Shown here: piece after piece, positions 17,781 through 25,739 of the stretch
How positions within the stretch are numbered: the stretch's first letter is position 1
How the letters are laid out: each line of letters starts with the position of its first letter
Source of the DNA: Burkholderiales bacterium
Lineage (GTDB): Bacteria > Pseudomonadota > Gammaproteobacteria > Burkholderiales > SG8-41
Assembly: GCA_030683105.1 (NCBI GenBank)
Contig: JAUXMZ010000039.1
Location: 1 to 64,000 of the forward strand
Reading direction: 5' to 3'
Length of the DNA stretch: 64,000 nucleotides
Made by a program: the position numbers and the translations under genes
The notes under the pieces: generated by a model
What the model was told of the DNA's origin: nothing
Databases searched by the model: none
Seen by the model: only the letters and a program-made list of their open reading frames with translations

Positions 17781-18119
17781 TCACGCGGCAACGCGCGCTG
17801 GCCGGCCAGGCATTTTTTTGAGACGCGCCCGATCCGCGGTCAAATCGGGGACGGCGCCTGTGCGCAGCGTGTCGAGAAGATCACGCACCCAGCGCGGCAG
17901 GGGCGCGGCGAGGCGGTAGTAGACCCAGGTTCCCTCCCGGCGCACGCTTGCCAGTCCCGCTTCCCGGATCACCGAAAGATGCCGGGATACCTTGGGCTGG
18001 ATGTCATCCAGAGCGGCCATCAGTTCGCAGACGCACAATTCGCCCTCCGCGGCGAGCAGGGCAAGAATACGGCGGCGCGTTGCGTCGCCGATGACGTCGA
18101 AAATTGATTGCGAATCCAT
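17781..18119 (-). CDS. ArsR/SmtB family transcriptional regulator
   Basis: A 112-aa winged-helix repressor. The metalloid-sensing motif ELCVCELMAAL (residues about 26-36) holds the CxC pair of ArsR-type sensors, followed by the recognition helix QPKVSRHLSVIREAGL and the wing VRREGTWVYYRL. It heads the permease-thioredoxin-DsbD-like operon and probably represses its own promoter, relieved by trivalent arsenic or antimony. The ATG lies within about seven bases of the predicted -10 box, so the mRNA may be leaderless. Confidence 0.92.
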   Translation of the reverse strand: MDSQSIFDVIGDATRRRILALLAAEGELCVCELMAALDDIQPKVSRHLSVIREAGLASVRREGTWVYYRLAAPLPRWVRDLLDTLRTGAVPDLTADRARLKKMPGRPARVAA

Positions 18120-18125
18120 ATTGTT

Positions 18126-18153
18126 AATATACGCTGTCCCATATATATGTCAA
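18126..18153 (-). promoter_or_regulatory. Promoter of the ArsR operon
   Basis: On the minus strand TTGACA (18148-18153) is a perfect -35 box, followed after a 16-bp spacer by TATATT (18126-18131). The start codon is at 18119, leaving almost no 5' leader. The surrounding ATAT-rich sequence is an imperfect dyad that would suit an ArsR dimer. Confidence 0.7.
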
Positions 18154-18228
18154 GAAGCATATAGCGACCATGCTGGCCGCGGCGACTCACCGCGCAGGGG
18201 GGGCGTAACCGGCTTCGGCAGTCTGCCG

Positions 18229-18286
18229 AGGAGTTTGTCGGATTCGGGTTCGACAAACTCCTAAATGGGGCCAAGCCCGACAGGCT
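18229..18286. repeat. Dispersed AGGAGTTTGTCG hairpin repeat, copy B
   Basis: A perfect 12-bp stem (AGGAGTTTGTCG at 18229-18240 and its complement at 18251-18262) is followed by CCCGACAGGCTG. Read on the minus strand this is CAGCCTGTCGGG followed by CGACAAACTCCT units, the same blocks as at 7480-7513. It lies in the 224-bp divergent gap between arsR and the 3' end of mscL, which otherwise shows nothing. Confidence 0.7.
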
Positions 18287-18343
18287 GCGGTCAGGGAAGG
18301 CCGCGGGCCTCGCCCGCCGCGGGGGGCGGGACAGCGGCCGGGA

Positions 18344-18769
18344 CTACTTCCTCAACGCATCGCGGATCTCGCGCAGCAACACCACTTCCTCCGGCGGCGC
18401 GGCCGGGGCAGCGGGTTTTGCCTCCTCCGCGCGCTTGAGCCGGTTAATGGTACGGATCAGCATGAAAACGGCGAAAGCCACGATCAGGAAGCTGATGCAG
18501 GTGTTGATGAACATGCCATAGTTGAATGTCACCGCGCCGGCTTTTTGCGCGGCCTCGACTGACAGATAAGGACCGGCGGAGGCGCCTTCCCTCAGCACGG
18601 CAAACAGGTTGGAGAAATCGACCTTGCCCAGCAGCAGGCCGATCGGCGGCATGATCAGGTCCTTCACCAGCGATTCGACGATCTTGCCGAAGGCGGCACC
18701 GATGATGATGCCGACCGCCATGTCGACCACGTTGCCGCGCATCGCGAATTCCCTGAACTCCTTCAGCAT
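18344..18769 (-). CDS. mscL: Large-conductance mechanosensitive channel
   Basis: MscL opens under membrane tension to release solutes during osmotic downshock. Starting at the ATG at 18769 gives [31 protein letters not shown] in family order (split here as [13 protein letters not shown] and onward), a standard MscL N-terminus. An upstream ATG adds 24 unlikely residues. The 141-aa protein has two transmembrane helices, a periplasmic loop and the C-terminal helical bundle ending in [10 protein letters not shown]. It appears monocistronic. Confidence 0.97.
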   Translation of the reverse strand: MLKEFREFAMRGNVVDMAVGIIIGAAFGKIVESLVKDLIMPPIGLLLGKVDFSNLFAVLREGASAGPYLSVEAAQKAGAVTFNYGMFINTCISFLIVAFAVFMLIRTINRLKRAEEAKPAAPAAPPEEVVLLREIRDALRK

Positions 18770-18913
18770 GATGAACGCTCCTGTCGCAATTGATGAATGA
18801 GAGTGCGGTTTCGCGCTGGTGTCTGCGAACGCTGCAGCCATTATGCTTCAAGGGCAGTCTTGCTGGAAATGGCGCCGGTCTTGCGCCGGCGGCGCAGGCA
18901 AGCCTGACTACAA

Positions 18914-18922
18914 TGCTATAAT
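18914..18922 (+). promoter_or_regulatory. Extended -10 promoter of the PfkB kinase gene
   Basis: TGCTATAAT is a perfect extended -10 element ending 27 bp before the ATG at 18950. No good -35 box is at the matching distance, which is common for extended -10 promoters. Confidence 0.6.
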
Positions 18923-18949
18923 TCCTCACCTTTTTTTGACGGATTTGGC

Positions 18950-19885
18950 ATGCGCACACTGATCTGCGGCTCAATCGCCTACGACACCATCATGGTGTTT
19001 CGCGACCAGTTCAAGAACCACATCCTTCCCGACCAGCTGCATATCCTGAATGTCGCATTCCTGGTGCCTGACATGCGCCGCGAATTCGGCGGCTGCGCCG
19101 GCAACATTGCCTACAGTCTCAGAATGCTGGGCGGGGAGCCGCTGATCATGGCCACGGTCGGCGACGACTATCAGCCCTACGCCTACCGCCTCGACAAGCT
19201 GCAATTGCCGCAGCAGAACATCCGCAAAATACCCGACACCTTTACCGCGCAGGCGTTCATTACCACCGATCTCGACGACAACCAGATTACGGCTTTCCAT
19301 CCCGGCGCGATGAACCATTCGCACGAGAATCACGTGCAGGATGCCGAAAACGTCGGTCTCGGCATCATCGCTCCCGACGGGCGCGACGGTATGCTGCAGC
19401 ACGCGCGCGAATTCCACGCGGCGGGCATTCCCTTCGTGTTTGATCCGGGCCAGGGACTGCCCATGTTCAACGGCGAGGAACTGCTCGATTTCGTGCGCAT
19501 GGCGGAATATGTCACGGTCAACGATTACGAAGGCCAGATGCTGCAGGAGCGAACCGGGAAAAAAATCACGGAATTGGCGAAACTCGTCAAGGCGTTGATT
19601 GTCACAATGGGTGCGGGCGGATCTGTGATCCATACCGACGGTCAACAGATCGTGATTCCATGCGTTAATGCTAAAGAGTTGCTCGATCCCACCGGTTGCG
19701 GAGACGCCTTTCGCGCCGGGCTGTTGTATGGCATCGCTGCCGGGCTGGACTGGCCGCTCACCGGCAGACTGGCATCGTTAATGGGCGCGATCAAGATTGC
19801 CAGTCGCGGCGGGCAGAATCACCATTTCACTCGCGACGAGATTGCGCAACGCTTCAAGGAAAGTTTCGGCAACCGGATTTGGTAA
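18950..19885 (+). CDS. PfkB-family carbohydrate/nucleoside kinase (adenosine kinase-like)
   Basis: A 311-aa ribokinase-fold kinase. The N-terminal substrate region GSIAYDTIM and the GGCAGNIAYSLRMLGG motif are followed by the catalytic PfkB signature DPTGCGDAFRAGLLYG near residue 250, in which the aspartate is the catalytic base. The N-terminal YDTIMVF and the overall type resemble bacterial adenosine kinase-like members more than fructokinases, but substrate cannot be fixed from sequence. It is followed 12 bp later by the SlyB-like lipoprotein gene. Confidence 0.85.
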   Translation: MRTLICGSIAYDTIMVFRDQFKNHILPDQLHILNVAFLVPDMRREFGGCAGNIAYSLRMLGGEPLIMATVGDDYQPYAYRLDKLQLPQQNIRKIPDTFTAQAFITTDLDDNQITAFHPGAMNHSHENHVQDAENVGLGIIAPDGRDGMLQHAREFHAAGIPFVFDPGQGLPMFNGEELLDFVRMAEYVTVNDYEGQMLQERTGKKITELAKLVKALIVTMGAGGSVIHTDGQQIVIPCVNAKELLDPTGCGDAFRAGLLYGIAAGLDWPLTGRLASLMGAIKIASRGGQNHHFTRDEIAQRFKESFGNRIW

Positions 19886-19897
19886 GCGGAGATTGAT

Positions 19898-20353
19898 ATG
19901 AGACTGATTACAGTAGTGGCCTCAGCGGCGGTGGCGGTAACCCTGGTCAGCGGCTGTGCGCCGAGCATGTCGGGCGGTGCTTATACGCGCGACCAGGCGA
20001 GAAAAGAGCAAAACGTGCGGCTGGGCGTGGTCGAGAGCGTGCGCCAGGTGCAGATCGAAGGCACGCGCAGCGGTATTGGTCCGGCGGCCGGTGCGGTGGT
20101 GGGAGGTATTGCCGGCAGCACTATTGGTCAGGGCAGGGGCTCCGCGGTTGGTGCGGTGCTTGGCGGTGTCGCAGGCGGCGTCGCGGGCCAGGCTGCCGAA
20201 GAAGTCGGGACGCGCAAGACGGGTCTCGAAATCACGGTCAAGCTCGACGGCGGCAAGCTGGTCGCCATCACCCAGGAAGCGGACGAAGCGTTCAAGCCGG
20301 GCGAGCGCGTGCGCATCATCTCCGATGGCAGCACATCGCGCGTTACGCACTGA
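19898..20353 (+). CDS. Glycine-zipper outer membrane lipoprotein (SlyB/PcP-like)
   Basis: A 151-aa lipoprotein with lipobox LVSGC placing the lipidated cysteine at residue 20. A glycine-zipper segment, GPAAGAVVGGIAGSTIG to GGVAGGVAG, follows and could insert into the membrane, and a C-terminal beta domain ends the chain (ITVKLDGGKLVAITQEAD). This is the SlyB/17-kDa surface antigen architecture associated with outer membrane integrity. It ends 3 bp before the convergent apaH stop. Confidence 0.88.
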   Translation: MRLITVVASAAVAVTLVSGCAPSMSGGAYTRDQARKEQNVRLGVVESVRQVQIEGTRSGIGPAAGAVVGGIAGSTIGQGRGSAVGAVLGGVAGGVAGQAAEEVGTRKTGLEITVKLDGGKLVAITQEADEAFKPGERVRIISDGSTSRVTH

Positions 20354-20355
20354 AG

Positions 20356-21183
20356 CTATCCTTCAGACGCTGTTCCCGCAATCTCCGCGCAGTCGCACTG
20401 AAAAATCCGCCGGTCCTCGAGCCGCAGCGCACTGAGCTGCCGGCCCCACACGCAGCCGGTATCGAGCGCGAACAGCCCGGGACGCACGACCAGGCCCAGC
20501 GCCGCCCAGTGACCGGTAATAAGTGGCGTATCCCGGCTCCGGCGATCCGGAACCTCGTACCAGGGCAGGAATCCGGTCGGCAGGTTCTGAATCCCGGTTT
20601 TGTGCGAGAACTCCATGGTGCCGTCCGGCGCGCACAGCCGCAGGCGCGTCATGGCATTGGTGATGACACGCAGCCTGTCGTAGCCTGACAACTCATCGCG
20701 CCAGAAGCCGGGGGCATTGCCGTACATTTTGCGCAGGAAGCCGGGGTAGTCATTGCTGCGCAGCGCCTCCTCGACTTCCCGCCCCAGCGCCAGCGCCTGC
20801 GTGACCGTCCACTGCGGCAGCAGCCCCGCGTGCACCATGGCGTAGCCGTTTTCGACATGCATCATTTTTCTGTGCCTGAGCCAGGCCAGCAGCTCGTCGC
20901 GGTCGGGCGCGGCGAGAACGTCGTCCAGCGTGTCGCCGCGATGAGGCTTCCTGACGCCTTCGGCTACGACCAGCAGGTGCAGATCATGATTGCCGAGCAC
21001 GGTTACAGCGCAATCGCCGAGACTTTTGACAAAGCGCAGGATGGCCAGCGATTGCGGGCCGCGATTGACGAGATCGCCGACGAACCACAGGCGGTCGCGG
21101 GCCGGATCGAAAGTCAGGGTGTCGAGCAGACGCTGCAACTGATCGTAGCAGCCCTGCACATCGCCGATTGCGTAGGTGGACAT
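20356..21183 (-). CDS. apaH: Symmetrical bis(5'-nucleosyl)-tetraphosphatase
   Basis: ApaH cleaves diadenosine tetraphosphate into two ADP and also removes Np4 caps from RNA. The 275-aa protein has the metallophosphatase motifs in order: GDVQG (residues about 7-11), GDLVNRGP near 37, GNHD near 65 and the C-terminal LDTGCVWG. It is transcribed convergently to the SlyB-like gene. The start is preceded by the heptamer array at 21187, so the leader of this mRNA consists largely of repeat. Confidence 0.96.
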   Translation of the reverse strand: MSTYAIGDVQGCYDQLQRLLDTLTFDPARDRLWFVGDLVNRGPQSLAILRFVKSLGDCAVTVLGNHDLHLLVVAEGVRKPHRGDTLDDVLAAPDRDELLAWLRHRKMMHVENGYAMVHAGLLPQWTVTQALALGREVEEALRSNDYPGFLRKMYGNAPGFWRDELSGYDRLRVITNAMTRLRLCAPDGTMEFSHKTGIQNLPTGFLPWYEVPDRRSRDTPLITGHWAALGLVVRPGLFALDTGCVWGRQLSALRLEDRRIFQCDCAEIAGTASEG

Positions 21184-21186
21184 ATG

Positions 21187-21384
21187 AGGTGAATAGTAAA
21201 TCGTGATTGGTGATTGGTGATTGGTGATTGGTGAGTGACCACACGTTGTCTGAGGCGCAGTGCGCTCGGCAAAGTGAGTGTCCTATTGTGCGATCGCTCA
21301 GTGCCGGCGAAGCTACTAAAACAATAAGGCGCAGCAGCGCTGCGCCTTATTGTTCACTAATCACCAATCACTAATCACCGTTCA
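21187..21384. repeat. GTGATTG heptamer arrays flanking a terminator hairpin
   Basis: Forward GTGATTG units fill about 21198-21238, next to the apaH start. Reverse-complement units (ACTAATC/ACCAATC) fill 21355-21384 and reach into the stop codon of the cytochrome gene. The two blocks enclose the 35-bp terminator-like palindrome at 21320-21354. The spacer therefore has the same forward block, hairpin, reverse block layout as the gcvH-gcvPA gap. Confidence 0.93.
21320..21354 (-). terminator. Hairpin terminator downstream of the cytochrome gene
   Basis: Perfect 16-bp arms 21320-21335 and 21339-21354 (AACAATAAGGCGCAGC and its complement) with a 3-nt loop. On the minus strand the stem is followed by TTTTAG, so it can terminate transcription coming from the cytochrome gene before apaH. 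Confidence 0.8.
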
Positions 21385-22440
21385 CTTGGACAGGCCCGCC
21401 AGATAATCGACCGCGGCTTTGACGTCGTCCTCGGACAACGCCATATTCCCGCCCTTGGGCGGCATCGCGTTCTTGCCCTTGAGCGAGCTTGCATAAAGCG
21501 CAGGCATGCCGCTCTTGAGGCGCGGCGCCCAGGCCGCCTTGTCACCGGCTTTCGGCGCGCCTGCGACACCCGATGCATGGCACGCGGCGCAGCTCGCGTC
21601 ATACACCGACTTGCCCTTGCCGGCATCGGCTTTCGCCGGTGCGGCGGCCGGGACCTCCGCCTTGGTTTCGGTCGCAGTCCCGCCGCTTTGGTTAAACATG
21701 TAAAGCACGGCGCCGCGAAACTCGGCGTCGGTCAGTTCGGCCATGCCGCCGCGGGCCGGCATGTTGTCGTGGCCTCTGATGGCAGCAAGCGTCAGGGCGC
21801 TGATGCCGTTTTTGCCCCGCGTCAGCCAGTCCTTGCGGTCACCGATTTTTGGGGCGCCGCCCACGCCGGTCTGGTGGCATTTGCTGCATTGGGCCGTGAC
21901 GATTTTATCGCCCGTGAGTTCGACTCCGGGCGCCGGCTTCGATTCAGGTTCTTTCCAGTTGGCGCCCGCCTGGTTGGCCAGGTAGGCAACAGCGCGCGCA
22001 AATTCGATATCGGTCAGGTCAGGATTGCCGCCCCGCGGGGGCATCTGGCGCACACCCTTGATCGCGCTCTGCGTCAGCTTTTCCTGGCCTGCGGCGATCA
22101 GCTTGCCCCATGCCGCCTTGTCGCCGATCTTGGGCGCGTTGAGTGCGCCGGTCGCATGACAGGCTGCACACGCTATTTCAACCACCTGCTGGCCGGTTTT
22201 TTCAACTTTCGGCGCGTTGGCATCGGTGACCACCACCACGCCCACCGGCTGGAGCCGCCTGGCGATCGCTTCCTCGGTCATCCCGGGGTGGTCCTTGCCG
22301 AAACCGGCGCCGCCGGTTACCAGTTGCGTCAGCATGACGATCAGCCCGATCGGTATCAGAAACGCCAGCAGGATGACGATGATCAGTTGCTTGGGGGTCT
22401 TGATCGGGGAAGAATGTTCTTCGAGGTGAACTTCGCTCAT
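21382..22440 (-). CDS. Membrane-anchored three-haem cytochrome c5-type protein
   Basis: From the ATG at 22440 the 352-aa protein has an N-terminal cytoplasmic stub, one transmembrane anchor (LIIVILLAFLIPIGLIVML) and three successive c5-like haem domains of about 90 residues. Each has a CxxCH site (CAACH, CSKCH, CAACH) and a later methionine ligand in MPPRGG, MPARGG and MPPKGG. The triplication of one domain is obvious. It probably shuttles electrons in the periplasm to a terminal oxidase. The upstream in-frame ATG adds 19 residues and is less likely. Confidence 0.9.
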   Translation of the reverse strand: MSEVHLEEHSSPIKTPKQLIIVILLAFLIPIGLIVMLTQLVTGGAGFGKDHPGMTEEAIARRLQPVGVVVVTDANAPKVEKTGQQVVEIACAACHATGALNAPKIGDKAAWGKLIAAGQEKLTQSAIKGVRQMPPRGGNPDLTDIEFARAVAYLANQAGANWKEPESKPAPGVELTGDKIVTAQCSKCHQTGVGGAPKIGDRKDWLTRGKNGISALTLAAIRGHDNMPARGGMAELTDAEFRGAVLYMFNQSGGTATETKAEVPAAAPAKADAGKGKSVYDASCAACHASGVAGAPKAGDKAAWAPRLKSGMPALYASSLKGKNAMPPKGGNMALSEDDVKAAVDYLAGLSK

Positions 22441-22542
22441 GGAGTGTCCTGCGGCTCGGAAAAGGTACGAAAGGCGCACATTATAGCGGCAATCCACACC
22501 TCGGTAAAACCTTGATTAAGCGAGAGTCAGGCCGTGCAGCTG

Positions 22543-22551
22543 TGATAAAAT
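22543..22551 (+). promoter_or_regulatory. Extended -10 promoter of tRNA-Arg
   Basis: TGATAAAAT, an extended -10 element, lies 12 bp before the 5' end of the tRNA. No matching -35 hexamer is evident. Confidence 0.5.
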
Positions 22552-22563
22552 GACCCTCATTGT

Positions 22564-22640
22564 GCGCCCGTAGCTCAGCTGGATAGAGTACTGCCCTCCG
22601 AAGGCAGGGGTCGCCCGTTCGAATCGGGCCGGGCGCGCCA
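22564..22640 (+). tRNA. tRNA-Arg (anticodon CCG)
   Basis: A 77-nt cloverleaf can be drawn. The acceptor stem pairs GCGCCCG with CGGGCGC and the CCA end is encoded. The anticodon stem CTGCC/GGCAG encloses the loop CTCCGAA, giving anticodon CCG for the arginine codon CGG. The T-arm is GCCCG-TTCGAAT-CGGGC. Its 3' end is partly repeated about 800 bp downstream beyond the VapBC genes. Confidence 0.97.
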
Positions 22641-22743
22641 ATTCCCTCTTCTTCACATTACGAAAGCAGATCGCCGATGCCCGGCTTTATTCCCTTTGGC
22701 GCCGTGCTTGGCAAGCGTCCCATAAATATGGCAATATGGGTGC

Positions 22744-23004
22744 ATGAAGACGACACTGGAACTTCCCGATCCGCTTTTCCGCAAAGCGAAGGCTACCGCG
22801 GCCCAGCGCGGTCAATCGCTTAAGGAATTCGTCACGGAGGCATTGCGCGACAAGCTGGTGCTTGACGCTGGGCGCGCCTACGCCAGCGAGCCGGAGTGGA
22901 TGAGGGGCTTTGGCAAGCTCAAGCGGCTGCATAAGGAAACCGTCCGCGTGCAATCCGTAGTCGACCAGGAGTTCGAGGTCATCGAACCTGAGGATCGGCG
23001 TTGA
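22744..23004 (+). CDS. VapB-type ribbon-helix-helix antitoxin
   Basis: An 86-aa antitoxin-like protein. The N-terminal MKTTLELPDPLFRKAKATAAQRGQSLKEF pattern (seen as MKTTLELPD and onward) is a ribbon-helix-helix DNA-binding domain, and the C-terminal tail EVIEPEDRR would wrap the toxin. Its TGA overlaps the toxin TTG start (TTGA), so the pair is translationally coupled. It should repress the operon and neutralise the PIN nuclease. Confidence 0.85.
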   Translation: MKTTLELPDPLFRKAKATAAQRGQSLKEFVTEALRDKLVLDAGRAYASEPEWMRGFGKLKRLHKETVRVQSVVDQEFEVIEPEDRR

Positions 23005-23378
23005 TCCTCGATACGAACGCGCTATCGGCGTTTGTCGATGGCGCGCCCGAGGTCGGAGCGATTTTGGGCCTGCAGCAGCGCGCGGCGATTCCTGTGATTG
23101 TGCTCGGTGAATTTCGATACGGCGTCATGGGTTCGAGACACCGGAAAACTTATGAAGAATGGCTCGAGAATCATCTTCGCCACTTCGACCTTCTGGCAAT
23201 TACCGCTGAAACGACCTTGCCCTACGCGTCGCTGCGCGCCACGCTCAAACGATTGGGGCGACCGATTCCTGCGAACGACGCCTGGATTGCAGCCCTTGCG
23301 ATGCAACACGGGTTACCAATACTCAGTCGCGACGAGCACTTTGATGCGCTACCTGATGTGCGACGGATCGGCTGGTAA
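23001..23378 (+). CDS. PIN-domain toxin ribonuclease (VapC-like)
   Basis: A 125-aa PIN-domain nuclease starting at TTG. The acidic active-site residues are visible in order: the Asp in ILDTNALSAF, the Glu in VLGEFRYGV, the Asp in IPANDAWIAALA and the final Asp in LSRDEHFD. All four catalytic acids are present, so the toxin looks intact. It forms a toxin-antitoxin pair with the overlapping antitoxin gene inside the tRNA-bounded islet. Confidence 0.9.
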   Translation: MILDTNALSAFVDGAPEVGAILGLQQRAAIPVIVLGEFRYGVMGSRHRKTYEEWLENHLRHFDLLAITAETTLPYASLRATLKRLGRPIPANDAWIAALAMQHGLPILSRDEHFDALPDVRRIGW

Positions 23379-23470
23379 AGGGCCGGGAAACGATATCTGA
23401 ATGAGTTCTGACCAGTGCCCGGTTTGATCCCGCCGGGCGCGCCAACTCCCTGAACAATACGCGACTCCTG

Positions 23471-25093
23471 ATGCCCAGCCCGAAACCGTATGACGCGCTG
23501 ATCGTCGGCGGCGGTCACAATGGCCTGGTCTGCGCCTGCTACCTTGCGGCCGCCGGGCTCAAGGTGCGGGTGCTCGAACGCCGCGCCGTGGTGGGCGGGG
23601 CCGCCGTCACCGAGGAATTCTTCCCGGGTTTTCGCAATTCGACCGCGAGCTACACGGTCAGCCTGCTGCACCCCAAGGTGATCCGTGACCTGAAGCTGGC
23701 CGAGCACGGCCTGCGCATCATCGAACGCCCCATCTCCAATTTCCTGCCGCTGTCCGACACCCAATACCTGAAAATAGGCGGCTCGCTCGAGGCCACGCAG
23801 GCCGAGGTCGCGAGATATTCGAAGCGCGACGCGCAGCAGCTTCCCGCGTATTACGCGATGCTGGAGCGCGTGGCCGGGGTGCTGCGCAGCCTGCTGCTGG
23901 AAACCCCGCCCAACATCGGCGGCGGCCTGCGGGATTTCGTGAGCACTCTCAAGACCGGCAACCGCCTGCGCAAACTCGACATGGCGGCGCGACGCGACGT
24001 GCTCGATCTTTTCGCCAAAAGCGCGGCGGACCTGCTCGATTCCTGGTTCGAATCCGAGCCGCTCAAGGCCGCGTTCGGCTTCGATGCCATCGTCGGCAAT
24101 TTCGCGAGCCCCTATGCGCCGGGCTCGGCCTATGTGCTGCTGCATCATGTGTTCGGCGAAGTGAACGGCAAACGCGGTGTGTGGGGCCATGCGGTAGGAG
24201 GCATGGGCGCGATCACCCAGGCGATGGCGCAGCAGGCACGCGACCTCGGCGTGGAAATCAACACCGACTGCGAAGTGGCCAAGGTATGCGTGGATGGCCG
24301 CGGCGCGCAGGGCGTGCAGCTTGCCGACGGGCGCGTGATCGACGCGCGCTGCGTGGTATCCAATCTGAATCCAAAACTGTTGTATCAGAAACTGATAGGC
24401 GAAAGCGTGCTGGATGCGGATTTCGCACAGCGCATACGCAACTGGAAATGCAGTTCGGCGACGTTCCGCATGAACGTCGCGCTGTCCGAGCTGCCGGATT
24501 TCACCTGCCTGCCGGGCAAATCGGCGCAGGAACATCACCAGTCCGGCATCATTATTGCGCCCTCGCTGCGCTACATGGAGCAGGCTTATTTCGATGCGCG
24601 CACGCTCGGTTGCGCGCGCGCGCCGGTGGTGGAGGTGCTGATCCCGTCCACTGTAGACGAGTCGCTGGCGCCGCCGGGCAAACATGTCGCGAGCCTGTTC
24701 TGCCAGCATTTCAATCCGGAACTGCCCAATGGTCTCAATTGGGACGAGATCAGGGAACCCGCAGCCGACCTCGTAATCGACACCGTTACCCGTTATGCGC
24801 CCAATTTCAAGGACGCCGTGCTGGGCAGGAGCATCCTCTCGCCGCTCGACCTTGAGCGCGAGTTCGGCATGATCGGCGGCGACATTTTTCATGGCGCGCT
24901 GACGTTGGATCAGTTGTGGAGTGCGCGCCCGGTGCTCGGCCACGCCGATTACCGCGGGCCCATAAAAGGGCTCTACATGTGCGGCGCCGGCACCCATCCG
25001 GGCGGCGGCGTCACAGGGATACCGGGGCACAACGCCGCGCGGGAAATCATCAGGGATTTCAAAAAAGGCCGGCTGAAAGACCAAAGCAAATGA
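23471..25093 (+). CDS. FAD-dependent oxidoreductase of the phytoene desaturase/PYROXD2 type
   Basis: A 540-aa flavoprotein. It opens with the dinucleotide-binding fold ALIVGGGHNGLVCACYLA and the following LERRAVVGGAAVTEE, and ends with the second FAD motif MCGAGTHPGGGVTGIPGHNAA, the signature of phytoene dehydrogenase-like amine oxidoreductases. No carotenoid genes are nearby, so a PYROXD2-like oxidoreductase of unknown substrate is the safer call. Its stop overlaps the esterase start by 4 bp (ATGA). Confidence 0.88.
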   Translation: MPSPKPYDALIVGGGHNGLVCACYLAAAGLKVRVLERRAVVGGAAVTEEFFPGFRNSTASYTVSLLHPKVIRDLKLAEHGLRIIERPISNFLPLSDTQYLKIGGSLEATQAEVARYSKRDAQQLPAYYAMLERVAGVLRSLLLETPPNIGGGLRDFVSTLKTGNRLRKLDMAARRDVLDLFAKSAADLLDSWFESEPLKAAFGFDAIVGNFASPYAPGSAYVLLHHVFGEVNGKRGVWGHAVGGMGAITQAMAQQARDLGVEINTDCEVAKVCVDGRGAQGVQLADGRVIDARCVVSNLNPKLLYQKLIGESVLDADFAQRIRNWKCSSATFRMNVALSELPDFTCLPGKSAQEHHQSGIIIAPSLRYMEQAYFDARTLGCARAPVVEVLIPSTVDESLAPPGKHVASLFCQHFNPELPNGLNWDEIREPAADLVIDTVTRYAPNFKDAVLGRSILSPLDLEREFGMIGGDIFHGALTLDQLWSARPVLGHADYRGPIKGLYMCGAGTHPGGGVTGIPGHNAAREIIRDFKKGRLKDQSK

Positions 25094-25731
25094 AATCGCA
25101 GATGCAGATGAACAGAAGCCGACATTCCGGGTATCTGCCAGCCATCCTGGTCCTGCTGGTCCTGCTGTTAGCCGGATGCGGCAAGGCGCCGAAGCTGCCG
25201 GCGCTCGCCGCGAATGATGTCATCGTGGCGTTTGGCGACAGTCTGACCTACGGCACCGGCGCCGGGGAAGAAGAAAGTTATCCGGTGGTGCTGGGCCAGC
25301 TCATCAACCGGCAGGTGGTGCGCGCCGGTGTGCCGGGCGAAGTCACGGCGCAGGGCCTGCAGCGCCTGCCGCAGATGCTCGACGAACACCGCCCGCAACT
25401 GGTGATCGTGTGTCTGGGCGGCAACGACATGCTGCGCAGGGCGGATCCCGCCCAGACCAAGGCCAATCTGCGCGCCATGCTCAGGATGCTCAAGGAACGC
25501 GGCATCGCGGCGGTGCTGGTCGGCGTGCCGCGACCCGCGCTGCTCGCCGGCGCGCCCGAATTCTACGAGGAACTGGCCAGGGAATTCGCCATCCCCTACG
25601 AGGGTGGCATCGTCAAGGATGTGCTGTATTCCGCCGACACCAAGTCCGATCCTATCCACCCCAATGCCGAGGGCTACCGGCGCATGGCGCAAGCCATCGC
25701 CGAACTGCTGCGCAAAGCCGGTGCGATTTAA
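25090..25731 (+). CDS. GDSL-family lipoprotein esterase (TesA-like)
   Basis: From the ATG overlapping the previous stop, the 213-aa protein has a lipoprotein signal ending in LLLAGCGK. It then has the SGNH hydrolase blocks: VAFGDSLTYGTG with the nucleophilic serine, CLGGNDMLRR with the oxyanion-hole Asn, and DPIHPNAEGY with the catalytic Asp and His. It is probably a periplasmic or outer-membrane-attached arylesterase/lysophospholipase. An earlier in-frame start would overlap the oxidoreductase widely and lacks the signal peptide. Confidence 0.9.
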   Translation: MKSQMQMNRSRHSGYLPAILVLLVLLLAGCGKAPKLPALAANDVIVAFGDSLTYGTGAGEEESYPVVLGQLINRQVVRAGVPGEVTAQGLQRLPQMLDEHRPQLVIVCLGGNDMLRRADPAQTKANLRAMLRMLKERGIAAVLVGVPRPALLAGAPEFYEELAREFAIPYEGGIVKDVLYSADTKSDPIHPNAEGYRRMAQAIAELLRKAGAI

Positions 25732-25739
25732 GACCCGGC

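Larger units (their letters stand above)
22613..23451. mobile_element. Islet bounded by tRNA 3'-end repeats (att-like), carrying vapBC
   Basis: The T-arm to CCA end of tRNA-Arg plus flank (22613-22647) is echoed at 23417-23451. Both share GCCGGGCGCGCCAA followed by TCCCT after one differing base, and the right copy also begins with GCCCGG and a T-loop-like GTTTGATC. Between them lie only vapB and vapC. This is the footprint expected of integration into a tRNA 3' end, but no integrase is present. A remnant of a second, similar tRNA gene is the alternative. Confidence 0.55.

Noticed and set aside
23222-25084. A 620-codon open frame on the minus strand opposite the FAD oxidoreductase
   Set aside because: It is exactly antisense to a well-supported gene with FAD motifs, starts and ends with it, and has no recognisable domain. 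High GC keeps such antisense frames open.
24916-25089. An N-terminal extension of the GDSL esterase
   Set aside because: It overlaps the FAD oxidoreductase in another frame and hides the lipoprotein signal, which begins properly at the ATG at 25090.
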